In this document: positions 22,375 to 27,616 of the stretch, in pieces
How positions within the stretch are numbered: position 1 is the stretch's first letter
How the letters are laid out: every line of letters starts with the position of its first letter
DNA from: an uncultured Lachnospiraceae bacterium
Lineage (GTDB): Bacteria; Bacillota; Clostridia; Lachnospirales; Lachnospiraceae
Direction: 5' to 3'
Assembly: GCA_937910785.1 (NCBI GenBank)
Contig: CALDLG010000141.1
Coordinates: forward strand, 1 to 27,616
DNA length: 27,616 nt
Made by a program: the position numbers and the translations under genes
Notes under the pieces: model-generated
Databases searched by the model: none
The model's input: only the letters and a program-made list of their open reading frames with translations
Told to the model about the DNA's origin: nothing

Positions 22375-23766
22375 ATGAATTTGACAGATATTAAGGAGTT
22401 ATATCGTAACAGAGAGGCTTATATTGAGAAAGAGGTGACGGTCGGGGGCTGGGTCAGGAGCATCAGAGATTCCAAAACCTTTGGTTTTATCGTTGTAAAT
22501 GACGGAACTTTTTTTGAGACGCTGCAGATCGTATATGGAGACGGACTTTCCAATTTTGAGACGATTTCCAAACTGAATGTGGGATCGGCCATTGTGGCGA
22601 GAGGAAAAATTGTGGCGACGCCGCAGGCGAAACAGCCTTTCGAAATGCAGGCGGAAGAGATCATGATCGAGGGCGCTTCCACTGCGGATTATCCGCTGCA
22701 GAAAAAGCGGCACAGCTTTGAGTATCTGAGGACAATTTCGCATTTAAGACCGAGGACCAATACGTTTCAGGCAGTTTTCCGGGTACGCTCTCTGATTGCC
22801 TATGCAATTCATACCTTTTTTCAGGAAAGGGGATTTGTCTATGTACACACGCCGATCATTACGAGCAGCGACTGTGAAGGAGCGGGAGAGATGTTTCAGG
22901 TGACAACGCTCGATATCGAGAATCTTCCTAAGAAGGAAGACGGCAGTGTGGATTACGGTCAGGACTTCTTTGGAAAACCCACCAGCCTGACGGTAAGCGG
23001 ACAGCTGAATGTGGAAACTTATGCGTTTGCCTTTAAAAATGTGTATACCTTCGGCCCGACTTTCCGGGCGGAAAATTCCAATACGACAAGACATGCCGCT
23101 GAGTTCTGGATGATCGAGCCGGAGATTGCTTTTGCGGATCTGACAGATGATATGGTGTTAGCGGAGGCAATGCTTAAGCATGTGATCCGGTATGTTCTGG
23201 AAAATGCGCCGGAGGAAATGAATTTCTTTAATCAGTTTGTGGATAAGGGCCTGATCGAGAGGCTGCAGCATGTGCTGAATTCCGATTTCGGGCATGTGAC
23301 CTATACGGAAGCGATTGAAATTCTGGAAAAGCATAATGATGAATTTGAGTATAAAGTATCCTGGGGCTGCGACCTGCAGACGGAGCATGAGCGTTACCTG
23401 ACCGAAAAGGAATTTAAGAAACCGGTTTTTGTAACGGATTATCCGAAGGAGATCAAAGCCTTCTATATGAAATTGAATGAGGATGGAAAGACAGTTGCCG
23501 CTATGGATTGCCTTGTTCCCGGAATCGGTGAGATCATCGGAGGAAGCCAGAGAGAGGATGATCTGGAAACGCTGGAGAAGAAAATGGATGACATGGGTCT
23601 GAATAAAGAGGATTATCAGTTTTATCTGGACCTGCGCAGATATGGTTCCGTCAGACATGCGGGCTTTGGCCTGGGATTTGAAAGATGTGTGATGTATCTG
23701 ACCGGTATGGGGAATATCAGAGACGTCATTCCGTTCCCAAGAACCGTCAATAACTGCGAACTGTAG
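22375..23766 (+). CDS. asnS: asparaginyl-tRNA synthetase
   Basis: A 463-residue class IIb synthetase of normal length. Residues about 20-110 are the OB-fold anticodon-binding domain (VTVGGWVRSIRDSKTFGF). Motif 2 is FGPTFRAENSNTTRHAAEFW followed by MIEPE, and motif 3 is GFGLGFERCVMYLTGMGNIRDVIPFPR in overlapping parts. The asparagine-type ending RDVIPFPRTVNNCEL distinguishes it from AspRS. The frame opens at 22351, but AGGA lies seven bases before the ATG at 22375 and the family starts with a MNLTDIKELY-like helix. It follows the chaperone-like gene by 54 bases and precedes the NlpC/P60 gene by 38. Confidence 0.97.
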   Translation: MNLTDIKELYRNREAYIEKEVTVGGWVRSIRDSKTFGFIVVNDGTFFETLQIVYGDGLSNFETISKLNVGSAIVARGKIVATPQAKQPFEMQAEEIMIEGASTADYPLQKKRHSFEYLRTISHLRPRTNTFQAVFRVRSLIAYAIHTFFQERGFVYVHTPIITSSDCEGAGEMFQVTTLDIENLPKKEDGSVDYGQDFFGKPTSLTVSGQLNVETYAFAFKNVYTFGPTFRAENSNTTRHAAEFWMIEPEIAFADLTDDMVLAEAMLKHVIRYVLENAPEEMNFFNQFVDKGLIERLQHVLNSDFGHVTYTEAIEILEKHNDEFEYKVSWGCDLQTEHERYLTEKEFKKPVFVTDYPKEIKAFYMKLNEDGKTVAAMDCLVPGIGEIIGGSQREDDLETLEKKMDDMGLNKEDYQFYLDLRRYGSVRHAGFGLGFERCVMYLTGMGNIRDVIPFPRTVNNCEL

Positions 23767-23782
23767 GGTGATGCCGCAGGCT

Positions 23783-23798
23783 GAGAGAAAGGCATGGT
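23783..23798 (+). repeat. leader motif copy D, before the NlpC/P60 gene
   Basis: GAGAGAAAGGCATGGT. The ATG at 23794 opens ATG GTC ATA AAA TGA, whose stop overlaps the gene's start codon (ATGA at 23805). Confidence 0.65.
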
Positions 23799-23804
23799 CA
23801 TAAA

Positions 23805-25094
23805 ATGACACGCAATGGTGCACACAGGAAAAAAAGGTTTATCAAACTGGTCTGTACGGTGACGGCGCTGACGCTTGTGGCGACGGCGGTGGAGCCTGTA
23901 TATGCCACGACTATTTCCGAGATACAGAAGGAGAAAGAGAAAAATGAGCAGCAGCTGAAAGACGTGAATGAGCAGATTGCCGATTATAAGGGCGCTCAGG
24001 CGGATATCGGGAGTGAGATAGAAGAGCTGGATGCGGAAATGGTGAGCCTTTTGACGGATATTAATTTAATTGAAGAGGCTATTAAAGTAAAAGAGGAGGA
24101 AATTGAGGTCACACAGGCTGATTATGAGACGGCGGTAGCGGTCAAGGACGAACAGTATGAGTCCATGAAGATTCGGATTAAGTTCATGTATGAACAGGGT
24201 GATGTTTCCTATTTACAGCTTTTTACGGAATCTCTCAGTGTCAGCGATATGCTCAACAAGGCCGAATATGTGGAGAAGGTCTATGAATATGACCGGAAAC
24301 TGTTGACGGAATATCAGGAGACCGTAGAACAGGTGGCAGCTTTGCAGGACAAGCTGGAAGAAGAAAAATCAGAGCTTCAGACATCTCAGTATGAGCTGGA
24401 GGAGGAAGAAGCTTATCTGGAAGAAGTGCTCGAAAAGAAGAAGGAAGAGTACGAGAACTATAATGTTATGCTTGCGAAAGCAAAGCAGGAGGCGGCAGCC
24501 TATACGACGAAGATCAAACAGGAAACCGCGCAGATCAAAAAATTAGAAGAAGAGGAGCGGAAACGAAGGGAAGAAGAGGAACGAAAGCGAAAAGAGGAGG
24601 AAGAGCGTCGAAAGGCGGAACAGGAACAGCTTCTTGCGCAGCAGGGACAGTCAGGACAGTCGGGAGAAGATCAGACCAGCTCGTCGGAAAGTTCAGGCAG
24701 CGGTTCGGGCTCATCGGTACAGGAAAAGCCGTCCTCTTCTTCTTCCGGAAGCGCAACGGGACAGAAAATTGCGGATTTTGCCTGCCAGTTTGTGGGAAAT
24801 CCTTATGTGGCGGGAGGAACCAGCCTGACGAACGGAGCGGACTGTTCCGGTTTTGTTATGTCGGTTTATAAGAATTTCGGTTATTCGCTTCCGAGAAGTT
24901 CTTATGCGCAGTCCGGTGCGGGCAGAAGCGTTTCCTATTCGGAGGCGCAGCCGGGAGATATTATTTATTACGGAGGCCATGTCGCGATCTATATCGGAAA
25001 CGGCCGGATTGTGCATGCCAGTACCGAGCGGACGGGAATTAAAACGGAATCGGCCACTTACCGGAGCATCATTACCATCAGGCGGATCGTATAA
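23805..25094 (+). CDS. secreted NlpC/P60 peptidoglycan hydrolase with coiled-coil N-terminus (CwlO/PcsB-like)
   Basis: A 429-residue cell-wall hydrolase. A basic N-terminus and hydrophobic stretch end in VEPVYA near residue 35, a signal peptidase I site. Residues about 38-270 form a long coiled coil of the CwlO/PcsB/RipA type, which in relatives is activated by FtsEX. An Arg/Glu-rich repeat (about 248-272) and a Ser/Gly/Gln linker (about 280-315) follow. The NlpC/P60 domain (about 318-429) has the catalytic triad C347 in GADCSGFVMS, H392 in GGHVAIYIG and H404 in IVHAST. It probably cleaves D-glutamyl-meso-diaminopimelate bonds in stem peptides. The usual SD is missing at normal distance; the leader motif precedes it. 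Confidence 0.93.
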   Translation: MTRNGAHRKKRFIKLVCTVTALTLVATAVEPVYATTISEIQKEKEKNEQQLKDVNEQIADYKGAQADIGSEIEELDAEMVSLLTDINLIEEAIKVKEEEIEVTQADYETAVAVKDEQYESMKIRIKFMYEQGDVSYLQLFTESLSVSDMLNKAEYVEKVYEYDRKLLTEYQETVEQVAALQDKLEEEKSELQTSQYELEEEEAYLEEVLEKKKEEYENYNVMLAKAKQEAAAYTTKIKQETAQIKKLEEEERKRREEEERKRKEEEERRKAEQEQLLAQQGQSGQSGEDQTSSSESSGSGSGSSVQEKPSSSSSGSATGQKIADFACQFVGNPYVAGGTSLTNGADCSGFVMSVYKNFGYSLPRSSYAQSGAGRSVSYSEAQPGDIIYYGGHVAIYIGNGRIVHASTERTGIKTESATYRSIITIRRIV

Positions 25095-25140
25095 ACAGAT
25101 GCTGCCGCATAGCACAGGAGAAAGTGCATAAATGTAAACT

Positions 25141-25170
25141 GCCGGATGTTACATCACAGTCCGGCTGTTA
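25141..25170 (+). terminator. weak terminator-like hairpin after the NlpC/P60 gene
   Basis: GCCGGA (25141-25146) pairs with TCCGGC (25160-25165) around a 13-base loop, followed by TGTTATTAT. The U-tract is interrupted, so termination is likely incomplete. Confidence 0.45.
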
Positions 25171-25230
25171 TTATGTGATTCACTGTGAATGCGATGAATT
25201 GACCGAAGGAGTAGAGTGACTCAGGTTTGA

Positions 25231-25536
25231 AATTATGAAGCAGGGAGAAATGGTTTATTTGTCGAACAGTACGGGGTAATAGATGCCGTTCATATTCCTG
25301 AGATGGATACCAATACATTCCGGAGCCGTCTGAAGGACGGGAACCGGGAATGGGGTAATATGAAGCCGACTTATGGGTGTTCCAATAATCAGTAGGAAGA
25401 GATTCGTGAAATGTATACCATGTCGGTCGTGAACAGCCCCGTATAATCTGATTTGTCTATGAGCAGGGAGGATTCCTGCCGGGATTGCATTCCTGTGTTC
25501 TATGAACGGCATTGTATAATATGTTATTATAATTGA
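25231..25536 (+). pseudogene. possible decayed coding fragment, function unknown
   Basis: In the 558-base gap between the NlpC/P60 gene and spoIIID, one plus-strand frame reads like protein: YGVIDAVHIPEMDTNTFRSR, then REWGNMKPTYGC, and after a TAG (25393) EEIREMYTMSVVNSPV. A second in-frame stop is at 25444 and the frame ends at a TGA at 25534. There is no start codon with an SD. Codon use looks coding-like, but I do not recognise the family and chance is possible. An opposite-strand frame at 25255-25599 overlaps it and looks less protein-like. Confidence 0.25.
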
Positions 25537-25594
25537 AAGTAAAGCCTGAAAAATTGCAGGATTAAAAGGAACATAAGAATACCGTTTTGAAACA

Positions 25595-25624
25595 GTCATA
25601 ACCCCTCACAATACTTCATACAAT
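25595..25624 (+). promoter_or_regulatory. sigma-E promoter of spoIIID
   Basis: The -10 CATACAAT (25617-25624) matches the sporulation sigma-E consensus CATACAmT exactly. The -35 region GTCATAAC (25595-25602) matches about 5 of 7 positions of KMATATT, with a 14-base spacer as expected. spoIIID is a classical sigma-E target in Bacillus and clostridia. The start of transcription would be near 25631-25633, giving a leader of only about 20 bases. Confidence 0.75.
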
Positions 25625-25654
25625 GTAAAAAAGTATTTCTGAGGGGATTTTTTT
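25602..25654 (+). terminator. terminator-like hairpin overlapping the spoIIID promoter and ribosome binding site
   Basis: CCCCTCA (25602-25608) pairs with TGAGGGG (25640-25646), and AATACTT (25610-25616) with AAGTATT (25631-25637), around a 14-base loop; seven T follow (25648-25654). It has the form of a strong intrinsic terminator. The 3' arm contains the spoIIID SD (GAGGGG), and the loop contains the sigma-E -10. RNA entering from upstream would terminate or hide the SD, whereas RNA begun at the sigma-E promoter lacks the 5' arm. Confidence 0.75.
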
Positions 25655-25910
25655 GAAAGATTATATTGAGGAAAGAGCAATCAATATTGCTAATTATATT
25701 ATTGAGAACAATGCCACCGTCAGGCAGACGGCGAGACAGTTCGGGATTAGTAAGAGTACGGTACATAAAGATGTTACAGATCGTCTGTCGCAGATCAATC
25801 CGGCTCTGGCATCCGAAGCAAGAAAAGTGCTCGATATTAACAAATCAGAAAGACATATCCGTGGGGGACTTGCGACAAAAGAAAAGTATCTTCACAGGCA
25901 GGCAAGATAA
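25653..25910 (+). CDS. spoIIID: sporulation transcription factor SpoIIID
   Basis: An 85-residue DNA-binding protein, close to the family length. It begins KDYIEERAINIANYIIENNA and has the helix-turn-helix VRQTARQFGISKSTVHKDV (about 24-44), then the conserved basic RHIRGGLATKEKY near the C-terminus. SpoIIID acts in the mother cell, where it represses part of the sigma-E regulon and activates sigK. The start codon is TTG at 25653; GAGGGG lies six bases before it, and no ATG fits. A good sigma-E promoter is directly upstream. Its presence indicates an endospore-former. Confidence 0.95.
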   Translation: MKDYIEERAINIANYIIENNATVRQTARQFGISKSTVHKDVTDRLSQINPALASEARKVLDINKSERHIRGGLATKEKYLHRQAR

Positions 25911-25914
25911 AGAA

Positions 25915-25992
25915 ATGAAAAAAGAATTTTTAACCTATACTTTGACAAGCGCGGGGGTTATCCTTATAATATACTTTATCAGAACCCAATAA
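25915..25992 (+). CDS. possible 25-residue membrane peptide after spoIIID
   Basis: An ATG four bases after the spoIIID stop opens 25 codons ending in TAA at 25990-25992. The peptide starts MKKEFLTYTL and continues with a hydrophobic stretch (AGVILIIYFI), as in short membrane peptides. The SD is weak (AAGATAAAG). The same DNA carries the consensus guaA promoter, which constrains the sequence and could create this frame by accident. If real, it would be translated with spoIIID in the mother cell. Confidence 0.3.
   Translation: MKKEFLTYTLTSAGVILIIYFIRTQ
25942..25970 (+). promoter_or_regulatory. consensus sigma-A promoter of guaA
   Basis: TTGACA (25942-25947), exactly 17 bases, TATAAT (25965-25970): both hexamers are perfect. 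Transcription would start near 25977, about 43 bases before the guaA start. That leader is too short for a purine riboswitch. Confidence 0.9.
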
Positions 25993-26019
25993 AAAATATA
26001 CAGCAGAAGAGGGAATACT

Positions 26020-27561
26020 ATGGAAAGAGAAATGGTCATTGTGTTAGACTTCGGCGGGCAGTATAATCAGCTGATTGCCAGAAGAGTCAGAGAGTGCAAT
26101 GTATACTGCGAGGTTCATCCATATAATATCAGTATGGAAAAAATAAAAGAACTTCAGCCCAAGGGAATTATTTTTACGGGGGGACCAAACAGCGTATACG
26201 GCGAGGACTCGGCTGTTTGTGGAAAAGAGATATTTGAACTGGGTATTCCCATATTGGGAATCTGCTATGGATCACAGCTGATTGCGCATTTGCTTGGGGG
26301 CAGCGTTACGACGGCGCCTGTAAGTGAATACGGCAGAACGGAAGTAAAGGTTAATACGGCAGCTGTCCTGTTTCAGGGAGTATCGGAAACGACAGTCTGC
26401 TGGATGAGCCATACGGACTATATCGAAAAAGCACCGGAGGGTTTTCGAATTACGGCGCATACACCGGTCTGTCCGGTAGCCGGCATGGAATGTCCGGAAA
26501 AGGGATTATATGCTGTTCAGTTTCATCCGGAAGTTATGCACACCGTAGAAGGCATGACTATGCTCCGGAACTTTGTGATGGATATATGCGGCTGCAGCGG
26601 CAGCTGGAAAATGGATTCTTTTGTGGAGACAACCATTCGTACGATTCGAGAAAAAGTCGGAAATGGAAAAGTGCTGTGTGCGCTTTCCGGGGGCGTGGAT
26701 TCTTCCGTTGCGGCTGTACTTCTCGCAAAGGCCGTCGGCAGGCAGCTGACATGTGTATTTGTTGATCATGGGCTGCTGCGCAAGAATGAAGGGGATGAGG
26801 TGGAAGCCGTCTTCGGCCCTGAAGGTCCCTATGATCTGAATTTTATCAGAGTCAATGCGCAGGAAAGATTTTACGGAAGGCTTGCGGGTATTACGGAGCC
26901 GGAGCAGAAGCGAAAGATTATTGGTGAAGAATTTATTCGTGTTTTCGAGGAAGAAGCTAAAAAAATCGGCGCGGTAGATTTTCTCGTGCAGGGGACGATC
27001 TATCCGGATGTTATCGAGAGCGGCCTTGGGAAAAGTGCAACGATCAAATCGCATCATAATGTGGGCGGCCTTCCTGATTATGTGGATTTTAAGGAAATTA
27101 TTGAGCCTCTCAGAATGTTATTTAAGGATGAAGTGAGAAAGGCCGGACTGGAGCTTGGAATTCCGGCGCATCTCGTATTTCGCCAGCCGTTTCCGGGTCC
27201 GGGGCTTGGCATTCGTATCATCGGTGAAGTAACGGAAGAAAAGGTGCATATTGTGCAGGATGCGGATTTTATTTATCGTGAGGAGATTGCAAAAGCCGGG
27301 ATTGATAAAGCTCTTGGGCAGTATTTTGCGGCGTTGACTAATATGCGTTCGGTCGGCGTTATGGGGGATGAGAGGACATATGATTATGCGATTGCCCTGC
27401 GGGCCGTATGCACAAGTGATTTTATGACGGCGGACTGCGCAGAGATTCCATGGGAAGTGTTGTCAAAGGCGGCAAACCGGATTGTGAATGAGGTTAAAGG
27501 GGTTAATCGGGTGCTGTATGACTGTACGAGTAAGCCGCCGGGGACGATTGAGTTCGAGTAG
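26020..27561 (+). CDS. guaA: GMP synthase (glutamine-hydrolysing)
   Basis: A 513-residue two-domain enzyme that converts XMP to GMP with glutamine and ATP. Residues about 1-190 are the class I glutamine amidotransferase: VLDFGGQYNQLIARRVRE, the nucleophile C82 in LGICYGSQL and the His-Glu pair in QFHPEVMHT. Residues about 200-390 are the ATP pyrophosphatase domain with the PP-loop LSGGVDSSVAAVL (about 221-233). The C-terminal dimerisation domain ends in the invariant KPPGTIEFE. The start is set by GAGGG before the ATG. It has its own strong promoter and terminator, so it is a single-gene unit next to spoIIID by position only. Confidence 0.98.
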   Translation: MEREMVIVLDFGGQYNQLIARRVRECNVYCEVHPYNISMEKIKELQPKGIIFTGGPNSVYGEDSAVCGKEIFELGIPILGICYGSQLIAHLLGGSVTTAPVSEYGRTEVKVNTAAVLFQGVSETTVCWMSHTDYIEKAPEGFRITAHTPVCPVAGMECPEKGLYAVQFHPEVMHTVEGMTMLRNFVMDICGCSGSWKMDSFVETTIRTIREKVGNGKVLCALSGGVDSSVAAVLLAKAVGRQLTCVFVDHGLLRKNEGDEVEAVFGPEGPYDLNFIRVNAQERFYGRLAGITEPEQKRKIIGEEFIRVFEEEAKKIGAVDFLVQGTIYPDVIESGLGKSATIKSHHNVGGLPDYVDFKEIIEPLRMLFKDEVRKAGLELGIPAHLVFRQPFPGPGLGIRIIGEVTEEKVHIVQDADFIYREEIAKAGIDKALGQYFAALTNMRSVGVMGDERTYDYAIALRAVCTSDFMTADCAEIPWEVLSKAANRIVNEVKGVNRVLYDCTSKPPGTIEFE

Positions 27562-27568
27562 CGGATAA

Positions 27569-27611
27569 AATCCCGGAAATGCTGATAAAATGGGCATTTC
27601 CGGGATTGCTT
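27569..27611 (+). terminator. hairpin terminator after guaA
   Basis: AATCCCGGAAATGC (27569-27582) and GCATTTCCGGGATT (27594-27607) form a perfect 14-bp stem around an 11-base loop, eight bases after the guaA stop. The following GCTTTAT is only moderately U-rich, but the A-run before the stem suggests it also serves the opposite strand. Confidence 0.75.
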
Positions 27612-27616
27612 TATGC

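Noticed and set aside
23158..23823. 221-codon minus-strand frame opposite asnS
   Set aside because: It is the shadow of a conserved synthetase gene; composition and lack of an SD argue against it.
25993..26019. purine riboswitch before guaA
   Set aside because: The consensus promoter leaves a leader of about 43 bases, too short for a purine aptamer, and no conserved loop sequence is present.

Overview
The window looks like a chromosomal segment of a spore-forming, Gram-positive, gut-type clostridium, most likely Lachnospiraceae. The grounds are spoIIID, an ispE-gntR pair, a YwiB-like DUF1934 protein, a CwlO/PcsB-like NlpC/P60 hydrolase, GGAGG-type ribosome binding sites and an import-then-degrade glycan locus. 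I saw no rRNA, tRNA, CRISPR array, prophage or insertion sequence.

Bases 1-14609 hold a glycan-utilisation locus. On the minus strand are a GH31 alpha-xylosidase (cut by the window edge) and an AraC-type regulator. Divergent from them on the plus strand are two sugar ABC permeases, a large lipoprotein solute-binding protein, a transcription terminator, a GH3 glucosidase/xylosidase gene broken by an in-frame TAG, and a carbohydrate esterase. Convergent on the minus strand are a GH42 beta-galactosidase and a GH29 alpha-L-fucosidase. None of the enzymes has a signal peptide, so oligosaccharides are probably imported whole and trimmed in the cytoplasm. Alpha-xylosidase, beta-glucosidase, beta-galactosidase, fucosidase and acetyl esterase together match the linkages of fucosylated, acetylated xyloglucan oligosaccharides; that substrate is an inference. 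No transporter ATPase is present, so a shared MsmK-type ATPase elsewhere is expected.

Bases 14610-16930 hold a conserved protein of unknown role (DUF5610-like) and, convergent with it across a bidirectional terminator, a beta-lactamase-fold serine hydrolase with a cre-like site upstream.

Bases 16980-20550 look like one envelope/housekeeping operon: ispE, a FadR-type gntR, a small membrane protein, murI and the DUF1934 gene. It is driven by a good sigma-A promoter threaded with palindromes. A small membrane protein gene runs against it, and the two stop codons abut.

Bases 21144-25094 hold a lipoprotein FKBP/trigger-factor-like chaperone, asnS and the NlpC/P60 hydrolase. Bases 25095-25652 are a gene-poor stretch with a decayed reading frame. 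It ends in a hairpin that contains a sigma-E promoter and the spoIIID ribosome binding site. spoIIID, a possible 25-residue membrane peptide and guaA, with a perfect consensus promoter, close the window.

The main unexpected signals are three. First, the sigma-E promoter of spoIIID is nested inside a terminator-like hairpin that would sequester the spoIIID start on read-through RNA. Second, a 16-base leader motif recurs before four genes and in three of them creates a four-codon mini-ORF whose stop overlaps the gene start. Third, the GH3 gene has an amber codon followed by a plausible restart site.
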